Made by a program: the position numbers and the translations under genes
NCBI GenBank assembly: GCA_036186865.1
Contig: AP025047.1
Location: 26,429,253-26,493,252, forward strand
Direction of reading: 5' to 3'
Length of the DNA: 64,000 nucleotides
Source: Eustoma russellianum
Taxonomy: Eukaryota; Streptophyta; Magnoliopsida; Gentianales; Gentianaceae
Shown: in pieces, positions 23,211-37,500 of the stretch
Layout of the letters: each line of letters begins with the position of its first letter
How positions within the stretch are numbered: the first letter of the stretch is position 1
Notes under the pieces: generated by a model
Databases searched by the model: none
Seen by the model: only the letters and a program-made list of their open reading frames with translations
What the model was told of the DNA's origin: nothing

Positions 23211-23956
23211 TTTTAATTAAATGGTGGCTGCCTATCCAGAAAGCGCGTGGATGCTTCAATGCGCGTGAGGAGGCCACGCGCGACCCTCCTGGCGGGGCGT
23301 GATGCGCCCCGGCCGCCTCCGAAGGCTGTTTTTCGACTCCGATCTATATTTCCGCCTATTTCAAGTCTATGGGAACCTATTCTAAGGCTAAATCAACAAC
23401 TTAAAACCCTAAACTGTGTTAATTTGATTATCAAATTTTTCCCTAAAATCAAAACAAAAGCACGCAATATCATCAAACGCATTCCACAGGCTCCAAGATC
23501 TCATGCTTTTAACAGATAATTAACATGGCATAGATTACAGCAATTAAAACAAAAAAACACATAATATATCACCAAAGCATTCTTGAATTTGTACCAATTG
23601 GAGGGAGAAAAGGGAACCTACCTATTTGCGAACAACTACGCGATTGAAATAAACTCGGTTGTCTTTTCTCTTTCTATTTCTTCTCTTCTCCTCTCCTCTC
23701 CTCTTTTCTCTTCCTGGCCGCCGCTTCCTGCCTGTGTTGCTCCCTTCTCTTTTCCTTTTATTTTCTATTTGTTGCGTTCTTTCAGTTTCCCATCCTCCCC
23801 TATTCCCTTTTATCGTGTGTGCAAGTTTTGGGGGGAGGCAGTTACTCCCCCATTTATCCACGGTTGACCCTTTATTTAAAATATTTTTGCTTATTCTTAT
23901 CTATTCTTTAATCTATTTTTTGATTATATTATTTATTGTTATTACTCATATTATTA

Positions 23957-24100
<144 letters not shown>

Positions 24101-24278
24101 CTTTTCCTCTATTGTTAGCCTATTTTATATAAAAATAAATATCAATAGTTAATTTCGAAATCACCTAACATCACGACATGCCATAATTAATTCCACTCAC
24201 CGTATTGCTACATCCCACGACTGCTTTAGTTTAAAAATAATACGTAACGGCTAGTTCAAAAATTTCCAGGTTATAAGA

Positions 24279-24292
24279 TCCTACCCTCCTTA
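24279..24292 (-). promoter_or_regulatory. Element 4 polypurine tract
   Basis: On the minus strand TAAGGAGGGTAGGA precedes the 3' LTR start; the position matches the polypurine tracts of elements 2 and 3. Confidence 0.75.
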
Positions 24293-24299
24293 TAAGAAG

Positions 24300-25020
24300 T
24301 TTCGTCCTCGAAACATGACGTACGTTAATCCAAGGAGTGCAGCTATCCCTCTCGTATCTACTCCTTGAGCTCCCAAGTCGCCTCATTTTCCTTATGATTG
24401 CTCCACTGCACCTTGACATACGGAATAATTCTTCTTCGCAGCTCCTGGTCTTTGCGGTCTATGATCCGAACAGGAGTCCCTTCATATGATATGTCCGATA
24501 TGGTCCTCAAAGGCGGTGCATCCAGTACGTGATGCGGATCTGGGACGCACCTTCTCAATTGGGAAACATGAAAGACATTGTGCACTTGAGCTAACGCCGG
24601 AGGTAACACAATCGAGAAGCTTAGCGAACCAATCCTTCCGAGCACCTCGTAGGGCTAATATACCGAGGCCTCCGCCTTTACTTCTGTCTTGGACAACTTT
24701 GAGCTTTTCCCCGATTATCTTTACCTTTTCTATAGTCTGTTCAATCAGTTATGTACCGATGATAGTGAGCTTTCCAACTTCGTTCCACTAGACTGGGGAT
24801 TCGCACTTACGCCTATAGAGCGCCTCAAATGGCGCTATGCCGATGGCGTTATGATAGTTGTTGTAGGAGAACTCAATCAACTTGATCGTATCCTCCTAGT
24901 TCTCCTTGAAGTCAATGGCCCAAGCCCTCAACATATCCTCCAATGTCTGTATCATCTTTTCTGACTGCTCATCTGTCTGGAGATGAAATACAGTGCTCAA
25001 ACATAGCTCTGTCCATTACA
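24300..25020 (-). pseudogene. pol: Element 4 pol remnant: integrase C-terminus and chromodomain
   Basis: Minus-strand blocks match elements 2 and 3: TDEQSEKMIQTLEDML (the TDGQSE region of the integrase core), IKLIEFSYNN, GIAPFEALYRRKC, then LAQVHNVFHVSQLRRCV and a chromodomain (YEGTPVRIIDRKDQELRRRIIPYVKVQWSNH...EATWEL, about 24500-24360). Unlike element 2, the chromodomain Trp is intact. Stops and shifts occur near 24660-24790, and the N-terminal integrase is replaced by the unrelated 25021-26459 segment. Inactive as it stands. Confidence 0.85.
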
Positions 25021-26459
25021 TACATCGGCATACACGAGTTTTAATATGTGTGGTCGTTTTAATTATTAAGTCGTTAGACATGTTTGGTATCGACATATAG
25101 CGTGTTTTGTATCTTTATTTTAGACGTATGTATGACTTAGGTATCACATGCAGCTTGTGATTTCACCACTGGTATATGCAGTTCGTCACAAGCATTATGT
25201 TTACATTGTTTGTTAGTTGAGTTTTATGCGGTACACCTGCTATGCGCGTTCATTTTAGTCTTTGTTTATTGTGATCTGTTCTTTTTGTACTTGTGTTGGT
25301 CGTTAATAATATTTGTTACATGTACTCTATATTTTTCGTATCAGCTTATCTTATTGTCGTATAAATATCATTATATAAATTACGCCGAAGGAAGTGCATA
25401 AATGCCTAGATTTTACCGTAATGTACATATGTAATTTATTTGGTGTTCAAGTACGATATAGGTATATTACTGTTTGTCCTTTTATATGTCATGTTATTCA
25501 CTTGTTTACACCTTAATTTATTTATATGATGTCATGCCATACTATGTCGTTCCGAATTCATAATTAGTATGCTTTACTACAAATGTGTATGTTGTTAATT
25601 TGTTTTGAAACTTGTAATTGTATGCCTATTTTTTTGTAATCCATGTCTTGTATGCAAGGTATTTGTTATTGTATTCTTTGTAATTGTGTTGTTTCTTGTC
25701 GTTATATACTATTATGTTTATTACGATTTTGTTGTATTAGTTATGTTGTGGACTCATTGAAACAGTTGTGTGCATACTTGTGCATATGTAATTAGCATCG
25801 TGTAGTTACTTTTGTTTCATGTATCTATTTGTATAATTTTTTTTCCCGTTTTATTTACGTTATATCATTGATGTTGTACCAACCTGTGAGTAGCCGTACG
25901 CTTCTTCATCTTGCAAGAGATTGAGTGTTTTTTTTTGTATTACTCTATGGGTTAGTACCCCATGAAGTGTATTAACAGCATAACATTCATAAATTCCTAA
26001 GTTGGTTATTCTTTTTTTTATTCTTCTTTTTTTCCTTTTTTTTACAGTGGTTATTTAGCAAATATAATTCTGACTTATCGTATTTCCTTTATATGTTCGC
26101 TACTCCTACGTTGTTATCATATTCTTTATATATTGTGAGCTTTTACCTATTAGTTCGTATTTTTATGTTGGTCGCTTTGTATGTATATGTGTTCGTGTGC
26201 ATATATATATTGTTCACTTATGTCGTTGTATATTTATAGTTCATTATGTTATGTGATATCTCTTTTTTTGTGCTGTGTTATATCTCTTGGCGTAATTATT
26301 ATGGATTTTGCATGTTAATGTTCTAGTACGTGGTTGCTATGTGAAAAATATGTCGTTACGGTATGTGTGTTAATCAGTGCATGTATATATATAGTTAATT
26401 AGCAACATTGTGTATTATGGTCTTGTCTTGTGTTTAAGTTATTATTATTATTATTATTT
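25021..26459. other. T-rich segment of unknown origin inside element 4
   Basis: About 1.44 kb with strong strand asymmetry: very rich in T (with G) and poor in C on this strand, with many TTTGTATTGTT-like runs and no credible coding frame or LTR/LINE match within the window. It separates the RNase H-proximal fragment from the integrase fragment of element 4, ending at a short ATT run (26442-26458). It could be an insertion or degraded pol with biased mutation. Confidence 0.6.
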
Positions 26460-26700
26460 GGCTCAGCGAAGCTTTGTTGATATCAACTGTCCACTCGAAC
26501 TTTGCCTTCATATGCTTCCCTCTGCTCAGGGACACCAGTGTCGGCGAAAATCCTTAAACGCGTTCCATGTAGCATCTGGCCACACCAAGTAAACTCCTTA
26601 CTTCAGCCACCTTGGTCGGTCAGGGCTACTTACCGATCCTTAATCTTCTTACGATCCACTGAGGTTCACTCTTCTGAACCTACGTGACCTAAGAAACCCA
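26460..26700 (-). pseudogene. pol: Element 4 pol remnant: RT thumb / RNase H connection
   Basis: Minus-strand translation gives PTKVAEVRSLLGVARCY.E..GFSP...LSRGK...FEWTVD. This is the counterpart of PTNVTEVRSFLGLAGYYRKFVEGFSQ...TRYDW in element 2, the end of RT leading into RNase H. Catalytic RT blocks upstream are absent. At least one stop lies within the fragment. Confidence 0.75.
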
Positions 26701-27633
26701 TGCTTCCGCTGCGCAACTCTGATCATCTATCTCTGATTACATCATCTGTACTGATGATGAGTCATTGGTACCTGGTCGCTGGCGGTTGAACTCTGCTACG
26801 ATGTCGCCAGCCTTTCCGATGTCTGCATTAGTCATCACATGGATATGGGCACTGATCCTTGCTTCCCTTTATGCTGTTATTGATCCTACTGTGATGGTGG
26901 CGCCGGTCTCTATTCAGTGCCCTTACTCGTAAAATGTCCTTGTTGTTGCACTCACGCTTGCATAATCCTCCCACACTGACCCAAAAGTGGCATCAACAAT
27001 GAGAACATGGTGGCCACAGTGGCCATACACTCCTATACGGTTGTACTTCTATCGCGAGCGATCTTGTGATCATTAGTGGCCATGTCGCATATTTATGCCT
27101 CCCCGGTGAAGGGTCTTTCTACACATCAGATTCCGGAAGTCCTGCATTTCCATGTAGTAGGACTTCAGGTCTAGTGGTGGCAGCGGTGGAAGCCGCTGGT
27201 TCAACTGTTATTAGGACTGCGCAGTCTACAGTCGCCATGGTGCCAAAGTGGTTGCCATGGTATCGGCCAACGCTTGGAGGATGACCCCCTGATCCTGGTG
27301 GTCGTTACCATAACCACCGTTGTATCCTTTGCCAGATTTCTTTTTAGCGACGCGACGGTATTTTTCTTGGATTTCGCGCAATCCTTGACGAGTATTTGGA
27401 TTGACGGGAGTAATAGAGGGATTTGAGAATTTAGGGTGCTCATGCGAAAGTTCTGGGGTACAACGGTAATTAAATAGAGAAAGCTCACCAACGGCACTCA
27501 CTTCTCTTAACCCGATCATAACTTAGCTCTACCTCATTTATTAAAGGTATAATCATTATTCCTAGGTAAAGATCATAGCTTATGTCTAAGTGATCTAGTC
27601 AATCCTACGTTCCCGAGGTGCATCGAAGCCTCA
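26701..27633 (-). pseudogene. gag: Element 4 gag remnants
   Basis: Near 27300 the minus strand encodes DQGVILQALADTM, comparable to QQAILQALVQIG in element 2 gag. Near 27160 it gives YYMEMQDFRN, comparable to FFYGEMKKARIPNF. Near 26840 it gives AHIHVMTNADIGKAGDIVA, comparable to the gag C-terminal AKVHVMTDEEV. The middle of gag, including a clear zinc knuckle, and all of protease and RT palm are missing or unrecognisable. The right-hand 100 bp up to the primer site is leader. Confidence 0.55.
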
Positions 27634-27645
27634 GCTCTGATACCA
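27634..27645 (-). promoter_or_regulatory. Element 4 primer binding site
   Basis: The reverse complement is TGGTATCAGAGC, a perfect initiator tRNA-Met complement, two bases from the end of the 5' LTR. Confidence 0.93.
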
Positions 27646-27647
27646 CC

Positions 27648-29772
<2,125 letters not shown>

Positions 29773-31825
29773 CAATATCAGTGGGCCTCGGGACAATTGG
29801 TTAATTATCAAAAAAGTCAGTTGATCGTTGATGGCAGTGTATCTTCTCAACGCGTGGCGGCAGCCTTGAGCATGCAAATTCCTACACGGCCAATAAAATA
29901 CTTGGGATCATATCTTTTTAAAGGTATTAATCACTCTCACTATTGTACAGCTTTGCTTGAGCATTTTGAGACTCGATTAATAGGTTGGTCGCAAAGGCTT
30001 TTGAGTATGGTGGTACACTGGCACTTATTCAATCGGTTCTCTCCGCCATGTGTTTGCATATAATGGCAACAGTCCGTCTCCCCAAAAGTGTGATGGTGTA
30101 AATGAATCGAAAGATGTCAAATTGTTTATGGCGGCAACGGCAGCATTGAAGGTCATGGACCGCTATATGTTATCCAAGGACAGAGGGTGGTTTGGGAATT
30201 CAGACATCGAATTTGATTTGGGCACAATATCTTAGGCAGAATTATAGGACTAGGCATGGGTTACAAGCATTTCTTTATGATTCCTCTTGATTAGAAGAGA
30301 TTATGTCATATTCATTCCTTCTGTGCCATGCGTGTGCAAGACACACAGGACGGATTATCTTGGTCAGACGATGTACATGGACAATTCAGCCTTCGAAGTG
30401 CATATGAATCCTGTCGTCCACAGGGAATCCACTTTGCATTAGCCTGTTATATCTGGTGGAAAGGTACTCTGACTCAAGGTCAAGTGTTTTTATTGAGATT
30501 ATGGTATAATGCATTTCCTATGCCGGATAATGCCTATGCCTGGCTTGTGGCTTTTCCTTCATGCTGTGTTTTTTTATCACTGCGAGACAACAATACGGAA
30601 TCATATTTTTATACCTGCCCAGTGATTCAGACACTATGAAATCACCTATCTTTCGTTTTTCGTGGCCCATCTCCCATTGAGTTGACTTTCAAACAATATT
30701 TACGTGGGTGGTGGTGCCAAGCACGTAGCACTACTATGGTCGGCCGGCTCTCAGCGGTGGTTCCCTTGCCTACTTCTGGGGCCATTTGGAAAGAATATGC
30801 AGAAATACAATTTGGAGAAGATGGTTTTTCATTATCTCGTCTGTGGGAGGTATCCGAGTTGGAATATTCTCATGGTGCTCATCTATTTTTGGGCATAAAT
30901 TTGCTGATTCGATTCAACATTTACTACATGCTCATTATTCGCCTCGTTTACATTCTAGACGTATACAAGTTATTAGATGGAGATTACCACCCACGGGCAA
31001 CTTGAAGCTTAATATAGATGCTGCTACGGGCTGCAGAGATGCGGCTGGAGGGACGGTCTGGTGTAATGATGCAGGCCAACTGATTGGATCCATTTGATTT
31101 CCTCTACCAGTATTATCGCCATGCATGCAGAGTTCCAGCCTCTGTTATTCACACTTACTTCATGAAAGCAAGTTAATTTCATCTACATCTTGAGATAGAT
31201 TGTCTGGCTTTGTTAAACTTGATTAGTGACTCGGTTACACTTTTAACACGCTTGGGCATGGATTACGAACATCTGAAATTATTCTTGAGCCTCATGACTG
31301 CAGCACTATCATATGTACTGCCAGAGGGTAATTCGATAGCCCATTTTCTAGCCTAGTATGGACTTATGCGAGGTCAAGTGTGCGTTTTTAACAGTCTCTT
31401 GGAGCTTCCTCCTATGGCACGTGGTAGCTTGCAGACATATATTCATACAGCATACATTCGATCACAAAGGTTTGATGGTAGAAGCAATCGTACAATTTTT
31501 CGCTTGCATCATTTTGATGCAGGTGACAGGGTATGTTCGCATTATGTTTAAGCTCTATGTGTTTCACAATTTGTCAACTACTTGATGTCATATATCTCTT
31601 CTTGGCTGAGGTTTGTGTTACATACCATGGGGCTTGACTGTGCTTTAACTGGTACATGTTGTAATGCATTCAAATTATTGTTGCCCGTACCTATCTTGGA
31701 TACGGGCAACCTGGGTATTCAAGTATCATTTTCCATTCACCTTGCTTTAGGATTTACTTGGCATCTCACATATGTAACGATTTACATGTTTTGAATTTTG
31801 AGGTACAACAATTCTCAGCGGCGTC
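29773..31825 (+). mobile_element. LINE B, main part (L1 type)
   Basis: Continues the LINE B frame after the CAATA duplication. It carries RT thumb (GQLVNYQKSQ, TRPIKYLGSYLFKG), the zf-RVT-like segment (WSDDVHGQFSLRSAYES, about 30355-30640), the IWKEYA block (30780) and RNase H (RWRLPPTGNLKLNIDAATG, 30975-31100). Frames are broken in several places, including the RNase H middle. The 3' region holds the GTTGCCCGTA stem-loop. The usual 3' terminus (GACGG...CCGTC plus A run) is absent: similarity ends at about 31825, where repeat Z begins. Confidence 0.85.
31680..31710 (+). repeat. LINE B 3' region stem-loop
   Basis: GTTGCCCGTA (31680-31689) and TACGGGCAAC (31701-31710) form a perfect 10-bp stem with an 11-nt loop; compensated variant of the stems in LINEs A and C. 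Confidence 0.85.
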
Positions 31826-32227
31826 TGTTGAGAAAAAGAGTTTGAGTGATTTACAAATGCATGATTCAAATGTTACGTACTTACGAAATGCATGAATAAA
31901 TTTTACTTGACATAGTTATGTGATAAAAGTGCTTTACATGTTTATATATAATGTTGCCGTACTAAAAAAACCATGACGCGTTAAAGCTTACATCATATGG
32001 CAAACATTTGTTGTCTTTATACTATTTTCAGGTGTCATGCTTAATGAACTAAACTAGTTCATTAAGTGAAGTGCTTAAGTTAATGAACTAACTAGTTCAT
32101 TAATTGAAGACATATTTGGAGAGAGATATGACAACAGATTTGAAAATGGAAAGTCTTTTCTCACACCCTCACACACCATTTACATATATATATTATATAT
32201 CCATATTTTTTTAAAAGACAGCATATA
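31826..32227. repeat. Repeat Z, copy 1 (truncated)
   Basis: Matches 41476-41885 by eye (shared blocks: GAGAAAAAG...GTTTGAGTGATTT, ATGTTGCCGTACTAA, CATTTGTTGT, TTTTCAGGTG, and the TTAATGAACTA hairpins). It starts TGTTGAG. It is cut by the LTR at 32228. No coding content. It may be the start of an LTR of another family. Confidence 0.75.
32040..32103. repeat. Two adjacent hairpins in repeat Z copy 1
   Basis: The first (32040-32066) has 12-bp perfect arms CTTAATGAACTA / TAGTTCATTAAG around 3 nt. The second (32080-32103) has 11-bp arms TTAATGAACTA / TAGTTCATTAA around 2 nt. Copy 2 keeps the first (41686-41710) and a decayed second. Confidence 0.85.
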
Positions 32228-34547
32228 TGTAGCGCCCCATACTTGGCCTGCCTAGGTACGGTGCACCTGCCGTACTTCGCTACGGAAAGTACCAGGCGTC
32301 AATGCTTGACATATCACAGTCCTTGCCAAAATCGTGGACTCAAATGTCATCATCTCAACAGGTAAGCAAAACTTAGGCAGAATAAAAACTTTTAAAGGAA
32401 ACCATTCCGAATATCCGATATAAAGTTTACAACCATGTCCGCAAAATAAAGGTAAGTCCGAAATTCATGTCCTCGAAATAAGCCCACAAAACATAAGCCC
32501 ATCATAAAAAAAATCCTTAAGCTACAATGCACTCCCTCATCTACGGATATGGAACTCGTTGCTCATCGTCAATCCATTCTACACCATTTCCTGCAGGCTC
32601 TGCGGGGAAAAATAAAAGGGTGAGTGACAAAGTCACCAGCAAGTATACCATAAATAATCAAGCATTAAATGGAAAGTATACACAAGAACCAAATCCCAAG
32701 AATCTCAATTTTCCACATATCTAACCTTCAATTCATTGACCACAAAGGTAATAGGTTCATGACTTAAGTGACGGAAGAAAATAAGATCATAACTTAAATG
32801 TCAGAAGTAATTAATATCATAACCAAAGTGACAGTAGATTTAGCATCCTACTCACAATTATATGCAATGTGTATGAATATGCAAATGTAGTGCAACATGA
32901 TGAGATGAAAGCCAATTTCGATCATTCTTTCTTTCAAAACGTAATCGTCATAAAACAAAGAGTAGAGAGGGTTCAGATCTATTATCTCTGGATTTGAAAC
33001 GGTGATATCATTCCCTTCATATCTATTATTTCCAGATCTGAAAACGGTCATACAATCAATCGTCATCATCAGGTCTATTATCTCTGGACCTGGGCGGTCA
33101 AAAATCATCATACTCAGGTCTATTATCTCCGGTACTGGAATGTCATAAATCATCATCCTCAGGTCTATTATCTCCGGACCTGGATGCTCATGCTCATCAT
33201 CAGATAAATTAACCCCAGATCTGGAGCGGGTTGTTCTGGCCAGGAATTAATGGTACCATAGGAGTCTTTCTTTCAAAAACCAAAATCTTATCTTCAAAAG
33301 AGTTTTTCTCAAATTTCTTTGGCAAAAAATCAGTCTCACATATCTCATGAATAGGGACAATGAAATTCATGATATCCAACACGCAATTCATGACTACATA
33401 TATCATTGAAAGCATATTCGGACTTGTCTCTTAAGCCGGAAAACAGTCTAGTAGCAATGCCCTGTTCGCATGGCCTCAAACTTACCAATTCAGAGCCTAT
33501 TTTCAGAAGCTTATGCCACACGCATGCATAATGGAATCTTAGCTACCTGCCATAAAAAATTTCATAACATTTCAAGATGTTTAAGACCTTCAAAACATTA
33601 AATTATTGTCAAGGGGTACTGCTGAATTCTACAGCGCAGTACCTGCCCTACCTTAGTTCCATGGGCCATAAAATCTTATTTACTTAGGACTATCCCCTGG
33701 AAAATATAGCCAACATGCCAAGGAATAATATTCAGATGCCCAAACATCACATACAAGTCCAAATAAACAAGATCAAGGCCTCACAATACACGCCATCATA
33801 CTGCCATGTTTTCCATTTTTGCACTGTGACATTCATCTCAGATGTTACCCCTTAAACAATAATTTCAAGTCAATTCCTTACATGGACGTGTTCATCTATT
33901 CTTAGGTAAATACTATAAAAATTTCAAGACAATCCAATATGTTTAAAAGGGTCATTTAATTATTCTTCTCAGTCTAGGTACCTGCAGAATCTGCAGTGAC
34001 CTATATTCATTAAGGCCAAACCACAAGCTCTATTACAGATTTTCCACCTCATAAATTTACAACAGATATCAAGCTACCATCACACCAAAATGTAGCTCAA
34101 TTGCACACTCCTAAGGTTCATTTTAAGGCCAAACAAATCACTACTCCAAAACTGTCCAGTTCCAGAAAATCTTACATTTCATCACTTTGTTTCTAGTTAG
34201 TCTTACGAATGTACTGCAGAATTTCGGTATGGATTGCACCAAGGTTGGCCCTCTTCTCCATCTCCTTTTCTTCATTCTCTTCTCCTTTCTACCTTAGACG
34301 GTTTTCTTCCTCTCCCTTTATGTCTCTTAACCTGCGGCTGATTAAGGGAAGTTACACAAATATTATGTAACTTCCCCCACATATAGTTGGGGCAAAATTT
34401 AGCCAAATTCACTCAATTTCCACTTTTTTCTATTTCCCCCTCATATTTTGCTTTAATTAAACTTCACACCCTATACATTTAATGAACTCACATTTTAAAT
34501 TGTTTTCTAATTATAAAAGTCGGACTAAAAAAATACGGGGTATGACA
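32228..34547 (-). repeat. Element 3 3' LTR (family Y)
   Basis: A 2,320-bp LTR on the minus strand, from TGTCATACCCCG (34547) to GGGGCGCTACA (32228), adjacent to a polypurine tract. It contains an array of GG(T/A)CTATTATCTC.GG units at 32970-33230 and an acceptor-like TTTTCCCCGCAG near 32605. Its first 586 bp (33962-34547) recur at 43292-43877 with few differences; the rest does not match the LTR on the other side of element 3. Confidence 0.88.
32960..33230. repeat. Tandem array in family Y LTR
   Basis: Six or so imperfect units of about 40 bp sharing CAGGTCTATTATCTC(C/T)GGACCTG, itself a partial palindrome, with ATCATCATC spacers. Confidence 0.8.
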
Positions 34548-34560
34548 TTCCACCCCCTTA
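34548..34560 (-). promoter_or_regulatory. Element 3 polypurine tract
   Basis: On the minus strand TAAGGGGGTGGAA directly precedes the LTR start. Confidence 0.88.
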
Positions 34561-34591
34561 CAAAAAGTTTCATCCTCGAAACTTACGTACC

Positions 34592-37500
34592 TTAACTGAA
34601 GAGTTTAGGATACTTCTCCCGTATTGTTCTTCGAGTTCCCAAGTGGCCTCACGTTCCGTGTGATTACTCCACTGCACCTTCACATAAGAGATCACCCGCT
34701 TCCTCAACACTTGGTCCTTCCGGTCTACGATCTTCACCTGTATCTCTTCATATGTAACATCGCCTTGGAGTTCCAAAGGTTGGGCTTCAAGCACATGGCT
34801 TGGATCCGTCACGTACTTCATTAGTTGTGATACGTCAAACACGTTGTGAACTTGTGCCAACACAGGCGAAAACGCCAACCTATATGATAAGGCTCCAACT
34901 TTCTCCAATATCTCGTAGGGACCAATAAAACGGGGACTTAGCTTGCCTTTGGCTCCAAACCTCATGATGCCCTTCGTAGGTGATACTCTCAAATAATTTT
35001 CTCACCCACATTAAATTCCAATGGTTGCTGTTTGGAATCTACCCAACTTTTGTTGCGATCCTGGACCGCCTTGAGTCTTTCCGGGATGATTTTCACCTTT
35101 TCTAGCGTCTTCTCCAATAGCTCAGGTCCGGTGATGGTCCTCACGCCTGCTTCATCCCAATAAATTGGTGACCTACACTTTCTTTCATACAAAGCTTCAA
35201 AAGGAGCCATGTCAATTGCGCTGTGGTAATTGTTGTTATAAGAAAACTCCATTAGCTTTACCATTCCATCCCAACTCCCTTTAAAATCCAAAATGCAAGC
35301 CCTTAGCATATCTTCCAAGGTCTGAATAGTGCACTCGGACTGTCCATCGGTTTGGGGATGATACGCTGTACTCAACCTTAATTCTGTACCCATGGCTTTC
35401 TGAAATGCTGTCCAAAACTTAGATGTAAACCGTGAATCTCGGTTGGACACTATAATTACTGGAACACCATGCAAGCTAACAATATTCTCCATATGTGAAT
35501 TCACTAACTTATCAAGAGACGCTTCACTTGAGATGGGTAGAAAATGTGCAGACTTGGTCAATAGATCCACAATAACCCAAATCATACCATGTCCATTTCT
35601 TGTCTTTGGTAAACCCGCTATGAAATCCATCGTGACATGTTCCCATTTCCATTCTGGAACCTCTAACAGCATCAATAATCCACTAGGCCATTGGTGTTCT
35701 GCCTTGACTTGTTGGCAAACCAAACACCTCTCTATAAACTCTGTAATATGTCTTTTCATCCCGGACCACCAATAATATTGCTTAAGGTCTCTGTACATCT
35801 TAGTGCTTCCAGGATGTATGGATAGCCTTGAGTTTTGGGCTTCTTGCAAAATTTCTTTCCTAAGTTCATCAACATCTGGCACACACAATCTTGCTCTGAA
35901 CAATAGGCTCCCGTTCTCTTTTATCTGAAATCCTTCGACCTGTTCACGTTTCATCCTTTCCATTATCTCACTTAAGGTCTTATCATTCTTCTAAGCCTCT
36001 TTTACCCAGTCAATCAAATTCGGTGTAATGGTCAATGTTGACAAAACATTCACCATGGACTCCACTAAATCCTAGCCAAATTCCTCTATTTCTCTTTCTA
36101 GTGGTGATTGCCATGCATGGCTAGATTTCCTGCTTAAAGCGTCTGCTACTTTGTTAGCCTTTCTCGAGTGGTAATGAATGGTTAAATCGTAATCCTTCAG
36201 CAATTCTAACCATCTCCACTGCATCATGTTTAATTCTTTCTGAGAGAATAAATACTTTAAACTCTTTTGATCCGTGAATACTTCACACTTCTCTCCATAC
36301 AATTAATGACGCCAGATCTTTAAGGCGAACACAACCGCGGCAAGTTCAAGATCGTGGGTGGGATAGTTTTGCTCATAAGGCTTTAGCTGTCTTGAGACAT
36401 ATGCGATGACTCTGTCGTTTTGCATCAAAACACAACCTACAAACAAGGTATTAGTCTAAACTTAATTGGTATACAAGATCATAACCTTATACCGTAGTTT
36501 ACGTACCTAAACCATTTTTTGATGCATCGCTATAAATTACAAACCCATCAGTTCCGGATGGTTGAGCCAATACTGGAGCTGTCGTTAATCTCTACTTAAG
36601 CTCCGTGAAGCTTTGCTCGCATTCCGCCATCCACTCAAACTTGGACTTCTTTTGAGTAAGGTGACTAAGAGGCACTGCTATGCTTGAGAATCCTTCGATA
36701 AACTTCCTATAATACCCCGCTAGACCCAAGAAACTTCGAACTTCAGTGACATTAGTAGGTCAAGGCCATGCTGTGATAGCTTCCACCTTCTTCGGATCCA
36801 CAGCAATTCCCTCCTTTGATATCACGTGACCCAGAAAAGCCACAATTCTTAACCAAAACTCATACTTGCTAAACTTAGCGTACAATTGTTTCTGCCTTAA
36901 GATGCCTAGAACGATTCTCAAATGCTCAGCGTATGTTTGCTCGTCAGAAGAATACACCAGAATATCATCCATGAACACCACTACAAACTTGTCCAACTGT
37001 TCCCAAAAGACGGTATTCATAAGATCCATAAAGGCTGCAGGGGCATTAGTCAAACCAAATGGCATCATTAAGAACTCGTAGTGGCCATACCTCGTGCAGA
37101 AGGCTGTCTTTGCGATATCATCGGCCTTCACTCGTAATTGATGGTATCCTGATCTGAGATAAATTTTAGAAAAGATCTTGGCACCCTTGAGCTGGTTAAA
37201 CAAATCCTCAATTCGTGGAAGGGGGTACTTATTCTTGATGGTAACTTTATTCAATTCTCGATAATCGATACAAAGCCTCATACTACCATCCTTCTTCTCA
37301 CAAATAAAACGGGTGCTCCCTAAGGTGATACACTAGGGCGAATGAACTTCCTGTCCAGTAATTCCTGAAGTTTCTCTTTCAGCTCTCTCAATCCTGCCGG
37401 AGCCATTCTATAAGGGGCTTTAGAGATGGGTTCGGCGCCAGGTATCAAATTTATCTCAAACTCAACTTCTCTCGGAGGTGGCACTCCTGGCAATTCCTCC

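Noticed and set aside
24486..24964. Plus-strand frames at 24486-24964
   Set aside because: The minus strand carries clear integrase C-terminal and chromodomain motifs here.
32848..33156. Repetitive 102-residue minus-strand frame with PEIIDL repeats
   Set aside because: Direct translation of the LTR tandem array, not conserved in the partner LTR.
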